From assembly GCF_900113835.1 (NCBI RefSeq), contig NZ_FOQV01000004.1, positions 62,001-126,000 of the forward strand: 64,000 nucleotides of DNA, written 5' to 3'. A program made the position numbers and the translations under genes. Of this stretch, positions 54,816 to 63,071 are shown in pieces. The first letter of the stretch is position 1. Each line of letters opens with the position of its first letter. The notes beneath the pieces are model-generated. The model had not been told where the DNA came from. It did not search any database and saw only the letters and a list, made by a program, of their open reading frames with translations. This DNA comes from Allobosea sp. OK403. Lineage in GTDB: Bacteria; Pseudomonadota; Alphaproteobacteria; Rhizobiales; Beijerinckiaceae.

Positions 54816-55624
54816 GCTTGCAGCGCAAATCTCACGGGACGCGTGGCCTGCCGCTACTTGCGGCAGGCCTGATCGCGTTCGCAGCCGCCCCTCACGCTCA
54901 GACCCCGGCGCCTCCGCGCGGCGCCGACAAGGCGCCCGACAGCCTTCGCCCGCTGCTGGGCGCCTGGGATATCGAACGGGTCGGCGCATCCCGCAAATGC
55001 ACCATCACGCTCGGCATCGAGCCTGCCGGCAACGGCCGGCAGGTGCGCTTTCCCGCGACCTGCCGCCGGGCGCTCCCACTGCTCGACCAGGTCGCCGCCT
55101 GGACCGTCACGCCCGAGGGCGCCCCGCGCCTTGACGACAGCTCCGGCAAGACCGTGCTCGCCTTCGTCCGGACAGGTCCTGAGGCCGGGCTGCAGGGCAA
55201 GACGGCGGACGGGCAGCAATATTGGCTCGACCCCAAGGGTTACCCGCGCGCGGCTCGCCGCGCCCCGTCGAACCCGGCCGAGTCGGCCGCGGTCGCGGCC
55301 CAGCGGCCGACCGCTATCGATCCGGCGCGCGCGCCAGCCGCCGACAGCTTGCCCGGCCGCTATTCAGTGATGCGCCAGCAGAACCGCGAAGCCTGCAAGC
55401 TCGTCCTGAGGCCCGGCCCGCCGGACCGTGCGCCTGCCGCTTTGGAAGGGCCGTGCCAGGATACCGGACTGACGATCTTCGATCCCGCCGGCTGGCGCTA
55501 TGCGGCGGGTCGGCTCACTTTGGTCGCGCGCAAGGGCCATAGCCTCGATCTCGTCTTCGAGAGCGGACAATGGCGCAAGGACCCGGCCGTCGGCGCACCC
55601 TTGATGATGCGCAGGCTGCCCTAG
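54800..55624 (+). CDS. Exported protein with two AprI/Inh-type inhibitor domains
   Basis: A 274-residue secreted protein. A hydrophobic signal (GLPLLAAGLIAFAAAPHAQ) follows a short polar N-terminus. Two related domains are seen. The first (about 47-130) has LLGAWDIERVGASRKCTITLG and a later Cys; the second (about 185-274) has LPGRYSVMRQQNREACKLVLR with GPCQDTGLTIFDPAGWRYAAGRLTLV. Each has the two-cysteine, eight-stranded pattern of the AprI/Inh metalloprotease inhibitors. Single-domain members inhibit serralysin-type proteases; no such protease is in this window. The start overlaps the dehydrogenase end; a TTG six codons later is possible. Confidence 0.75.
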   Translation: MDEGLSLQRKSHGTRGLPLLAAGLIAFAAAPHAQTPAPPRGADKAPDSLRPLLGAWDIERVGASRKCTITLGIEPAGNGRQVRFPATCRRALPLLDQVAAWTVTPEGAPRLDDSSGKTVLAFVRTGPEAGLQGKTADGQQYWLDPKGYPRAARRAPSNPAESAAVAAQRPTAIDPARAPAADSLPGRYSVMRQQNREACKLVLRPGPPDRAPAALEGPCQDTGLTIFDPAGWRYAAGRLTLVARKGHSLDLVFESGQWRKDPAVGAPLMMRRLP

Positions 55625-55795
55625 ATCACGTCTAAAAGCTTGGAGCATTGCTCGCGCGAGAAACCGGTACCCATATGTCGCGCAGTGCTCGAGAGCGTTT
55701 TCAAGCGAAGTGGACACCGGTTCATGTGAAGAAAATGCGTTAAAACAAGAATCTAGAACATTTTCGCGATTCGGAGAAACGCGGAAATACTCTAG
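55622..55795. repeat. Dyad repeat element (mixed AGAGCATTG / AGAGCGTTTTC families)
   Basis: The element starts at the TAG stop codon of the inhibitor gene and consists of a diverged GGAGCATTGCTCGCGCGAG...ACCGGTACC part, a GAGAGCGTTTTCAAGCGAAGTGG...GAAGAAAATGCG part and a hairpin with ACATTTTCGCG / CGCGGAAATACT arms. It fills the whole convergent junction with the next gene. Confidence 0.82.
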
Positions 55796-55798
55796 CAC

Positions 55799-56278
55799 TC
55801 AGATGAAGAACTCGTTCTTCAGTTCTTGCGGAAAAAGCCGCTCCGCATAGAGCTTTCGAAAGCGCTCGGCGCCAATCGATTCCGCGACGTCCTGATTCAA
55901 TCTCAGGATCGAAAGGACATGCCCGGTCCGCAGGCCGAAGGGATTTGACGCCAGCATCGGGTCGATGCGCTGATCCTTCAGCATCGCCTGCTCGCCGACT
56001 GCCCCTCCTCTATCGTGTTCCTGCTTGAAATGGGCGATATGCCGAATCGTCTCTTCGCCGCAGATGCCGTCGATCCTGAGTTGTCTGCCGCTGCCCGGAA
56101 TGAAATTGTACTGTTCGCCATCGAACTTCTGCGGCTGGTCCTGAAGCAGCCGGATGAAGAACTGGACGAGCAGGACGTCGCCCCGCCTGTTGGGGCAGCC
56201 TCGACCGACAGCCAGGTCGATGTGGTACATGATCTGGAGCGTTCTCGTCTCTCTGCTCAGGACCTTGAGGCGCGGCAT
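55799..56278 (-). CDS. Peptidoglycan-binding-like protein
   Basis: A 159-residue protein without signal peptide. The stretch GCPNRRGDVLLVQFFIRLL followed, after a 20-residue insertion, by LRIDGICGEETIRHIAHFKQEH has the pattern of a peptidoglycan-binding type 1 domain (helix, D-G-x-x-G-x-x-T, helix). The rest is not recognised. GGAG lies ten bases before the ATG. It ends at a repeat element shared with the inhibitor gene. The cytoplasmic-looking N-terminus makes a cell-wall role uncertain; phage- or secretion-linked proteins also use this fold. Confidence 0.6.
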   Translation of the reverse strand: MPRLKVLSRETRTLQIMYHIDLAVGRGCPNRRGDVLLVQFFIRLLQDQPQKFDGEQYNFIPGSGRQLRIDGICGEETIRHIAHFKQEHDRGGAVGEQAMLKDQRIDPMLASNPFGLRTGHVLSILRLNQDVAESIGAERFRKLYAERLFPQELKNEFFI

Positions 56279-56379
56279 GGCTTTTCACTCCAAACCCATC
56301 GCGCTCCGATAATAGCAGAACACGCGCCGGCTGAATACGAGCTGGCGCGCGTTCCGCGAAAGAGCTTCGTCGCCGTATC

Positions 56380-57708
56380 TCAGACCGCAGTTCGCGCCGG
56401 CTCGCCCTCGGCGTCGAACCCGGTCTCCTTGTCCAAGATCGCGTGCATGCGCTTCTCGTCGAGCGCGTTCTCCCATTTCGAGACCACGATGGTGGCGACG
56501 CCGTTACCGATCAGGTTGGTCAGCGCCCGCGCCTCCGACATGAAGCGATCGATGCCGAGGATCAGCGCGATCGAGGCCACAGGGATATGGCCGACCGAGG
56601 CTAGCGTCGCCGCCAGCACGATGAAGCCCGAGCCGGTGACGCCGGCCGCCCCCTTCGAGGTCAGCAGCAGCACGGCGATGATGCCGATCTCCTGCGAAAG
56701 CGTCAGGTCGATATTGGTCGCCTGCGCCAGGAAGATCGCGGCCATGGTCAGGTAGATGCAGGTGCCGTCGAGATTGAAGGAATAGCCGGTCGGGATGACG
56801 AGCCCGACGACGCTCTCCTTGCAGCCGAGATGGCTCATCTTGGCGATCATGCGCGGCAGCACGCTCTCGGACGACGAAGTACCGAGCACGATCAGGAGCT
56901 CTTCCTTGATATAGGCGATGAACTTGATGATCGAGAAGCCGGTCAGCCGCGCGATCGTGCCCAGCACCAGGAAGATGAAGATCAGGCAGGTGGTGTAGAA
57001 GGCCGCCATGAAGCTGCCGAGCGAGAGCAACGTGCCGACACCGAACTTGCCGATGGTGAAGGCCATTGCGCCGAAGGCGCCGATCGGCGCCGCCTTCATG
57101 ATGATGCCGACTATCTTGAAGAAGACCAGCGAGATGTCATCGACGAATTTCAGCACCGGCTTGCCGCGCTCGCCGATCATCTGCAGGCCGAAGGCGAAGA
57201 GCAGGGCGAAGAACAGAACCTGCAGGATCTCGCCATTGGCGAAGGCCCCGACCACCGTCTCGGGGATGATCGCCATCAGGAAGGCGACGGTGCTCTGGTC
57301 GTGCGCCTTGGCCGTGAAAGCGGCGATGCCCGAGGTGTTGATCGTGTTGACGTCGACATTCATCCCGACGCCCGGCTTCCAGAGATTGATCACGACGAGG
57401 CCGACGACGAGCGCCAGCGTCGTGACCAATTCGAAATAGAGCAGCGCCTTGAGGCCGACCCGGCCGACCTTCTTCATGTCGTCCATCGAGGCGACGCCAT
57501 GGACGACCGTGAGGAAGATGATCGGCGCGATGATCATCTTGATCGCCTTGATGAAGGCGTCGCCGAACGGCTTCATCGCCTCGCCGGTCTGCGGGTAGAA
57601 ATGCCCGAGCAGGACGCCGATCGTGATCGCCGTCAGAACCTGCACGTAAAGATGGGTCCACCAGGGACCTTGATGGCCGCGCAGAGTTTCAGCAGTTGCC
57701 GTCGTCAT
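56380..57708 (-). CDS. dctA: C4-dicarboxylate transporter DctA
   Basis: A 442-residue sodium/proton-dicarboxylate symporter that imports succinate, fumarate and malate. Family signatures: [35 protein letters not shown] (serine-rich hairpin), [25 protein letters not shown] and [19 protein letters not shown], with [27 protein letters not shown] at the end. Length agrees with DctA. GGAGGGA lies before the ATG. It follows hpd on the same strand with about 115 bases between; the fumarate made by tyrosine breakdown is one of its substrates. Confidence 0.95.
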   Translation of the reverse strand: MTTATAETLRGHQGPWWTHLYVQVLTAITIGVLLGHFYPQTGEAMKPFGDAFIKAIKMIIAPIIFLTVVHGVASMDDMKKVGRVGLKALLYFELVTTLALVVGLVVINLWKPGVGMNVDVNTINTSGIAAFTAKAHDQSTVAFLMAIIPETVVGAFANGEILQVLFFALLFAFGLQMIGERGKPVLKFVDDISLVFFKIVGIIMKAAPIGAFGAMAFTIGKFGVGTLLSLGSFMAAFYTTCLIFIFLVLGTIARLTGFSIIKFIAYIKEELLIVLGTSSSESVLPRMIAKMSHLGCKESVVGLVIPTGYSFNLDGTCIYLTMAAIFLAQATNIDLTLSQEIGIIAVLLLTSKGAAGVTGSGFIVLAATLASVGHIPVASIALILGIDRFMSEARALTNLIGNGVATIVVSKWENALDEKRMHAILDKETGFDAEGEPARTAV

Positions 57709-57824
57709 GACCGTCCCTCCGAGCGCGCCTGTCCCGGCACATGAGGCCAGCCGTTACGCCGATTTTGCATAGCGGACAAGCCGGCAACGCCGGCCATCCA
57801 CCCCGGCACTATGGCGAGCGCCCG

Positions 57825-58961
57825 TTATTCGGCCGCCTGCGGAGCAGTGAGCACGCCACGCCGGATCTGGTCCTCCTCGATCGATTCAAACAAAGCCCGG
57901 AAATTGCCTTCGCCGAAGCCGTCATCGCCCTTGCGCTGGATGAACTCGAAGAAGATCGGCCCGAGCACCGTGCCGGAGAAAATCTGCAGCAGGACCTTGC
58001 TCATGCGGCCCTCCTTCTCGCCGAGAGCGACCGCACCCTCGCCATCGATCAGGATGCCGTTCGCCTTCAGCCGCTCGACCGGCTCGCCATGGCTCGGCAC
58101 ACGCGCATCGACCTTCTCGTAATAGGTCTCAGGGGGAGCCGGCATGAAGGGCAGCGCGTTGCGGCGCAGCTGCTCGACGGTGGCGTAGATATCGCGCGCG
58201 CCCATCGCGACATGCTGGATGCCTTCACCCTTGTACTGGCGCAGATATTCCTCGATCTGGCTCTTGTCGTCGAGCGACTCGTTGATCGGGATGCGGATCT
58301 TGCCGCAGGGCGAGGTCAGGGCCCGCGAGATCAGCCCGGTCAATTTGCCTTCGATGTTGAAGAAGCGAATCTCGCGGAAATTGAACAGCTTGCCGTACCA
58401 GCCGGCCCAATGGTCCATGCGACCGCGATGGACGTTGTGGGTCAGGTGGTCGAGATAATACAGCCCGGCCTGCTCGGGATGAGGATCGCGCTCGCCGAGC
58501 CACTCGAAATCGACATCCCAGATCGACCCCTTCTCGCCATAGCGATCGACGAAATAGAGAATCGAGCCGCCGATGCCCTTCACCGCCGGGATCGCCAGCT
58601 CGCCGGGGCCGACCTTGCTCTCATAGGGCTCGGCACCGAGCGAGACCGCGCGCTCGAAGGCATGTTTGGCGTCGACGACGCGGAAGGCCATGGCGCAGGC
58701 GCAAGGGCCGTGCTCGACCGCAAAGCGCTGGGCGAATGAGTTCGGTTCGGCATTGACGACGAAATTGACGTCGCCTTGGCGGTAGAGCGTTACCTTCTTG
58801 GAGCGGTGCTGCGCGACCCGCGTGAACCCCATCCTCTCGAACAGCTCGCCCAGCTTCTCCGGCTCGGGATGAGCGTATTCGACGAATTCGAAGCCATCCG
58901 TTCCCATCGGATTGGCCTCGGAGATGGCGGGCGGGGCAGCATCGAACGGAAACGGACCCAT
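57825..58961 (-). CDS. hpd: 4-Hydroxyphenylpyruvate dioxygenase
   Basis: A 378-residue non-heme iron dioxygenase that converts 4-hydroxyphenylpyruvate to homogentisate in tyrosine catabolism. Two vicinal-oxygen-chelate domains are seen; iron ligands are the His in [11 protein letters not shown], the His in [13 protein letters not shown], and the Glu in [29 protein letters not shown], which also carries the conserved C-terminal signature. The second of two close ATGs has GGAGG nine bases upstream. An Lrp-type regulator is divergent, a usual arrangement for hpd. Confidence 0.97.
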   Translation of the reverse strand: MGPFPFDAAPPAISEANPMGTDGFEFVEYAHPEPEKLGELFERMGFTRVAQHRSKKVTLYRQGDVNFVVNAEPNSFAQRFAVEHGPCACAMAFRVVDAKHAFERAVSLGAEPYESKVGPGELAIPAVKGIGGSILYFVDRYGEKGSIWDVDFEWLGERDPHPEQAGLYYLDHLTHNVHRGRMDHWAGWYGKLFNFREIRFFNIEGKLTGLISRALTSPCGKIRIPINESLDDKSQIEEYLRQYKGEGIQHVAMGARDIYATVEQLRRNALPFMPAPPETYYEKVDARVPSHGEPVERLKANGILIDGEGAVALGEKEGRMSKVLLQIFSGTVLGPIFFEFIQRKGDDGFGEGNFRALFESIEEDQIRRGVLTAPQAAE

Positions 58962-59078
58962 GGACATTCTCCTCCAGATTGCCTGCCATCATCCTTGCGC
59001 GTGAACACAGCACAAAGCGTGCAAAGGCGCTTGCATCAGCGCAGATTGCGCACAGAATGCGCGTATTGGAGGGGCATG

Positions 59079-59558
59079 ATGCAAACACCGCCCAATCTCG
59101 ACAGCTTCGACTGGCGCCTGCTCGACGCACTCCAGCAGGACGCATCGCTGACCAACGGCGCCCTGGCCGAGAAGGTCGGCCTCTCCGCAAGCCAGATTTC
59201 GCGGCGGCGACAGAGGCTGGAGCAGGACGGCACGATCCGCGGTTACCGCGCTTTGATCGAGCCCTCCGCCATCGGGCTCAGCATCACCGTCTTCATCCAT
59301 GTCGCACTCAACACGCATTCGCGCGACAATGCGCGGCGCTTCCGCGATCTGGTCCGGTTGACGCCGGCAATCCTCGAGGCCCATGCCCTGACAGGGGAAG
59401 CGGATTACCTGCTCAAGGTCGCGGTCGGCGACCTCAAGGAATTGTCGCGCTTCATCAACGAGATCCTGATGCCGCATGAGAGCGTGGCGCGCCTGCGCTC
59501 CGAAATCGCGCTGGAGACCCTGAAGGAGCCTGGCCTGCTGCCGCTGCCGGGGCCTTGA
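59079..59558 (+). CDS. Lrp/AsnC family transcriptional regulator
   Basis: A 159-residue regulator. The helix-turn-helix is LLDALQQDASLTNGALAEKVGLSASQISRRRQRLEQDG (about 14-51, split by its turn), followed by the AsnC ligand-binding/oligomerisation domain (ITVFIHVALNTHS, EAHALTGEADYLLKVAVGDLKEL, INEILMPHESVARLRSEIALETLK). GGAGG precedes two adjacent ATGs; the second was used. It is divergent from hpd with about 115 bases between, containing GCGCAGATTGCGCACAG and AATGCGCG, imperfect dyads that could be binding sites, so it most likely controls hpd. Confidence 0.93.
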   Translation: MQTPPNLDSFDWRLLDALQQDASLTNGALAEKVGLSASQISRRRQRLEQDGTIRGYRALIEPSAIGLSITVFIHVALNTHSRDNARRFRDLVRLTPAILEAHALTGEADYLLKVAVGDLKELSRFINEILMPHESVARLRSEIALETLKEPGLLPLPGP

Positions 59559-59589
59559 TGTCGTCATTCTTCCTTCGCATGGCGTGCCC

Positions 59590-59640
59590 AGAGCAGGATC
59601 CGAGAAAGCGGAAACCGGTTTTTCGCATTGATCCTGCTCT
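59590..59640. repeat. Dyad repeat (AGAGCAGGAT family)
   Basis: AGAGCAGGATCCGAGAAAGCGG at the left pairs with the right end TGATCCTGCTCT around ACCGGTTTTTCGC. A slightly diverged relative of the copies at 31188 and 60615. It lies between the Lrp-type regulator and the DUF533 gene. Confidence 0.88.
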
Positions 59641-59723
59641 CACTCTTCTAGCCGTTGTGTGGGCCCTGGCTTGCGTGCAGGCTGAATGACGATGTCGACC
59701 AAAGCCTTGCGAAGGAGCCGACC

Positions 59724-60617
59724 ATGTTCAACGCGAAATCACTTCTCGATGCGCTCGTCAGCGCCGGCGGCCAGGCCGGCCAGCAAGGAGGACAGACCGG
59801 GGGCCTCGGCGCCGTGCTCGGCAACCTGGCGCAGCAGGCCGGCAGCGCTGGGGGTCTGGCAGGAGGCCTGGGTGGACTCGTCGGCAGCGTCTTCGGGCAG
59901 GCGACGCAAGGCGTGCAGGACGCCGCACAGCAGACTGGCGCACAGCAAAAGGCCAGCGACATCCTGAGCCAGATCTCCGGTGGCAAGACGCCGGACCAGC
60001 TGCTCGAACAGGCCAAGGGCATGTTCAACGCCAACCCGGCCATGGCGACGGCTGTGCTGGGTGGGCTCGGCGCGCTGGTCTTCGGTTCCTCGGCGGGGCG
60101 GGCCGTCGTCGGCTCCGCCGCCAGGCTGGGCGGCCTCGCTCTGATCGGCGGGCTGGCCTACAAGGCCTATCAGAATCATCAGGCCGGCAAGCCGCTGCTC
60201 GACACGCAGGAGCCGGTCCAGCCCGCTCCTGCCGGCACCGGCTTCGAGCCCGCAGCGGCAAACGAGGCGACGGCGCTGATCTTCATCCGCGCGATGATCG
60301 CGGCGGCCGCCGCCGACGGGGCAATCGACGAAGACGAGCGCAGGACCATCCTCGGCGGCCTGCGCGAAGCTGGCTTCGATCCCGAGGCCAATGACTGGCT
60401 AGCCAATGAGATGGCGCATCCAGCCTCGGTCGACACCTTGGTCGAGGGCGCAACCAGCCCCGAATTGGCGGCGCAGATCTATACAGCGGCGCGCATCGCC
60501 ATCAATCCCGACACGGCCAGGGAGAAGGACTTCCTCGCCGGGCTCGCGGGCTCGCTCGGGCTCGACGCCGAGCTGGTCGCGAATATCGATGCGGCGGCGA
60601 GCGCCGCGAAGGTCTAG
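59724..60617 (+). CDS. DUF533 family membrane-associated protein (TerB-like C-terminus)
   Basis: A 297-residue protein. Residues 10-60 are very rich in Gly, Gln and Ala. A hydrophobic stretch at about 108-150 (TAVLGGLGALVFGSSAGRAVVGSAARLGGLALIGGLAYKAY) suggests membrane association. The C-terminal 110 residues form a helical TerB-like domain: FIRAMIAAAAADGAIDEDERRTILGGLREAG and IYTAARIAINPDTAREKDFLAGLAGSLGLD. Function unknown. AAGGAG lies eight bases before the ATG. The TAG stop lies at the edge of a dyad repeat. Confidence 0.88.
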   Translation: MFNAKSLLDALVSAGGQAGQQGGQTGGLGAVLGNLAQQAGSAGGLAGGLGGLVGSVFGQATQGVQDAAQQTGAQQKASDILSQISGGKTPDQLLEQAKGMFNANPAMATAVLGGLGALVFGSSAGRAVVGSAARLGGLALIGGLAYKAYQNHQAGKPLLDTQEPVQPAPAGTGFEPAAANEATALIFIRAMIAAAAADGAIDEDERRTILGGLREAGFDPEANDWLANEMAHPASVDTLVEGATSPELAAQIYTAARIAINPDTAREKDFLAGLAGSLGLDAELVANIDAAASAAKV

Positions 60618-60666
60618 AGCAGGATGCGAAAAAGTGGGAACCGGTTTTTCGCACCAAACCTGCTCT
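60615..60666. repeat. Dyad repeat (AGAGCAGGATGCG family) at gene end
   Basis: Starts with the stop codon of the DUF533 gene (TAGAGCAGGATGCGAAAAAG) and closes with CCTGCTCT after ACCGGTTTTTCGCACC. Nearly identical to the copies at 25659 and 31188. A half-copy of the second dyad (GAGAGCCG) follows at about 60678. Confidence 0.9.
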
Positions 60667-60749
60667 AACTTTTTGATGAGAGCCGACGCAGACCCGAGGT
60701 GCGCCGAGCACGGATTGACCATCCGGCGTGCCCAGCCGACCTATGCGAT

Positions 60750-62075
60750 ATGCAGCCCCCCTCCCCGCATTGGTCGGCGCGCCTGCCATTCTACTATGGC
60801 TGGCTCATCATCGGCATCGCCTTCGTCACCGTGGCGGTGGCCGTCAGCGCGCGCACGGCGTTCTCGCTGCTGCTGCCACCACTGATCGACGAGTTCGGCT
60901 GGGATCGCGGGCTGGCTTCGGGTGCCTTCTCGTTTGGCTTCCTGCTTTCGGCCGCGACCAGCACATTTGTCGGCCGCATCATGGACAAGCATGGCCCGCG
61001 CGTCGTGATCGAGACGGGCGTGGCGATGCTGGCAGCAGGCATGCTGGTCGCGCCCGCGATCAGCGCCGCCTGGCACCTCTACCTGACGCTCGGCGTCCTG
61101 GTCGGCTGCGGCGCCAATCTGATGAGCTTTTCGGCACAGTCGCTGTTCCTGCCGAATTGGTTCGTGCGCCGCCGGGCCTTTGCGATCAGCATCGCCTTTT
61201 CCGGCGTCGGTGTCGGTGCGGTGCTGCTCTTGCCCTGGCTGCAATCGATCATCAGCCGGGAGGGCTGGCGCGCCGCCTGCTGGATCATGGGCCTGCTCGT
61301 GCTTTTTCTGCTCGGCCCACTCAATCTGCTGGTCCGCCGCAGACCCCAGAATCTCGGCCTCCTCCCCGATGGCGAGACCGGCTCGGCTGGAACCGGCGCG
61401 GCGCGGCGTGCGGCGGCTGTGGCCGATCCGGCCTGGGTCGCCATCGAATGGACGCTGGCGCGGGCGCTGCGCACCGCGCGCCTCTGGTGGATCATGCTCG
61501 GTTATTTCTGCGCGCTGGTCGCCTGGTATGCCGTGCAGGTCCATCAGACCAAATACCTGATCGAGGTCGGCTTCACCCCACTCACGGCTGCCTGGGCACT
61601 CGGACTGGTCAGCGCCGTCGCCATCCCCGGTCAGATCGGCCTCGGCGCCCTGTCCGATCGCATCGGCCGCGAATGGATCTGGATGGTGGGCTGCCTGGGC
61701 TTCGCCATCTGCTATGCCGCGCTGATCGCGCTGGAGCACAGGCCGTCGCCCGTCCTGCTCTATGTGATGGCGATCGCGCAGGGTTTCCTGGGTTACGCAC
61801 TCGCCTCGGTGATGGGCGCGATCGTCGCCGAAATTTTCGAAGGGCCACATTTCGGGGCGATCTTCGGGACAGTCACCGTGGCACTGCTCGGCGGCGGCGC
61901 GGTCGGGCCCTGGCTGGCTGGCACGATTCACGATGCGACCGGCAGCTACCGCCTGGCTTTCCTGCTGGCGATCGCCTGCTGCTTCGTCTCGGCGGCAGCG
62001 ATCTGGCTGGCGGCGCCACGCAAGGTGCGGCTGGTACCCGGGCGCGTCAGGCGACAGCCTCTGGCCGCGGAGTGA
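60750..62075 (+). CDS. MFS transporter
   Basis: A 441-residue major facilitator with about 12 helices. The first helix is FYYGWLIIGIAFVTVAVAVSAR, the loop 2-3 motif GRIMDKHGPRVVIETG matches the MFS motif A, and the second-half equivalent is GALSDRIGREWIWMVG. The pattern resembles oxalate/monocarboxylate-type facilitators. The ATG at MQPPSPHWSARLP has no clear ribosome site; an in-frame GTG 17 codons earlier is an alternative. Substrate unknown. Confidence 0.9.
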   Translation: MQPPSPHWSARLPFYYGWLIIGIAFVTVAVAVSARTAFSLLLPPLIDEFGWDRGLASGAFSFGFLLSAATSTFVGRIMDKHGPRVVIETGVAMLAAGMLVAPAISAAWHLYLTLGVLVGCGANLMSFSAQSLFLPNWFVRRRAFAISIAFSGVGVGAVLLLPWLQSIISREGWRAACWIMGLLVLFLLGPLNLLVRRRPQNLGLLPDGETGSAGTGAARRAAAVADPAWVAIEWTLARALRTARLWWIMLGYFCALVAWYAVQVHQTKYLIEVGFTPLTAAWALGLVSAVAIPGQIGLGALSDRIGREWIWMVGCLGFAICYAALIALEHRPSPVLLYVMAIAQGFLGYALASVMGAIVAEIFEGPHFGAIFGTVTVALLGGGAVGPWLAGTIHDATGSYRLAFLLAIACCFVSAAAIWLAAPRKVRLVPGRVRRQPLAAE

Positions 62076-62137
62076 GCGCCCTCAGCTCAGCGAACCGACC
62101 CTCCGGTGCGCGTGGCGCCCCGAACGGCTTCGCCACG

Positions 62138-62262
62138 AGAGTCGGATGATTTCAGATGGAATCACCAAGTGATCCCATCTGAAATCTGAATCCGTCTTCC
62201 AACTAAGGGTGGGGAGCCGGATCAATGCGAAAAACCGGTTTCCACTTTTTCGCATCCTGCTC
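62138..62262. repeat. Double-dyad repeat (AGAGCAGGATGCG family, reversed)
   Basis: A reverse-oriented relative of the 25659 element. The left part has AGAGTCGGATGATTTCAGATGG and CCATCTGAAATC arms; the right part reads GATCAATGCGAAAAACCGGTTTCC...TTTTTCGCATCCTGCTCT, ending at 62262. It occupies the convergent junction between the MFS and SMR transporter genes. Confidence 0.88.
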
Positions 62263-62291
62263 TCGCGCTCCTCGCATTGACGGCTGGCGGC

Positions 62292-62621
62292 TCAGTGGGC
62301 CGCGGTTTCCGAGAACAGGTTGATGACGATCACCCCGGCGACGATCATGGCCATGCCGATCATCGCCGGGGCATCGAGTTTCTGGCCGAACAGCACGAGC
62401 GCGATCAGGCTGATCAGCACGATGCCGACGCCGGACCAGATCGCATAGGCGATGCCGACCGGGATCGTGCGCAAGGTCAGCGACAGGAAGTAGAAGGCGC
62501 TGGCGAAGGCGATCACGGTGATCAGCGAGGGCACCAACCGCGTGAACTCGTTCGACGCCTTCAGCGCCGAGGTGCCGATGACCTCGCTGACGATGGCGAT
62601 CGCGAGATAGAGATAGCTCAT
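62292..62621 (-). CDS. Small multidrug resistance (SMR) efflux protein
   Basis: A 109-residue four-helix drug/proton antiporter of the EmrE/SugE family. The essential membrane glutamate is in AIAIVSEVIGTSALKAS (residue 13), followed by the typical LTLRTIPVGIAYAIWSGVGIVLISLIALVLFGQKLD and MIGMAMIVAGVIVINL. It exports quaternary ammonium or guanidinium-type compounds. GGAG lies upstream of the ATG. Confidence 0.95.
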   Translation of the reverse strand: MSYLYLAIAIVSEVIGTSALKASNEFTRLVPSLITVIAFASAFYFLSLTLRTIPVGIAYAIWSGVGIVLISLIALVLFGQKLDAPAMIGMAMIVAGVIVINLFSETAAH

Positions 62622-62736
62622 GCGGCCAGGCTCCGGCCCGCAACCGCGAGCGTTCGGTGGTCTTCGGGAAGCGACGCAGCAGTCAGCGCTCAGGACGTCC
62701 GGGCGCGAGCTGATATCTTGCATCGCCCCGCTGAAC

Positions 62737-63069
62737 TCAAGGCGCGCGGCGCACGCCCTGGTCGTCCTCGAAGACGGGCCTGAAGAAGGAGCGCTCATAG
62801 CTGAGGATGAAGCGGTCCTTCTCGTTCATCGCGAAGGCAGCCTGGCATTCGGGATCGTCGAAGGAGCGCTTGCGATAGTCCTCGTAGGCCGCCAGCGATG
62901 GGAAGCTGAACATTGCCAGCGCCACATTGGAGACGCCCTCCGACGGCATGAAATAGCCGTGGTGCTTGCCGCCGAATTTCTCGACGAGCCGGATCCAGAG
63001 CTTGCCATAGGCCTCGAAGGCCGGCAGCTGATAGAGGTCGACGATATAGCGCAGATAGCAGGTGATCAT
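62737..63069 (-). CDS. NIPSNAP family protein
   Basis: A 110-residue protein with the ferredoxin-like NIPSNAP fold: MITCYLRYIVDLYQLPAFEAYGKLWI, the GGKHHGYFMPSEG loop, NVALAMFSFPSLAAYEDYRKRSFDDPE and the C-terminal ERSFFRPV. Biochemical role of bacterial members is not known. It starts two bases after the stop of the aminotransferase gene, so the two are cotranscribed. Confidence 0.9.
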   Translation of the reverse strand: MITCYLRYIVDLYQLPAFEAYGKLWIRLVEKFGGKHHGYFMPSEGVSNVALAMFSFPSLAAYEDYRKRSFDDPECQAAFAMNEKDRFILSYERSFFRPVFEDDQGVRRAP

Positions 63070-63071
63070 GC

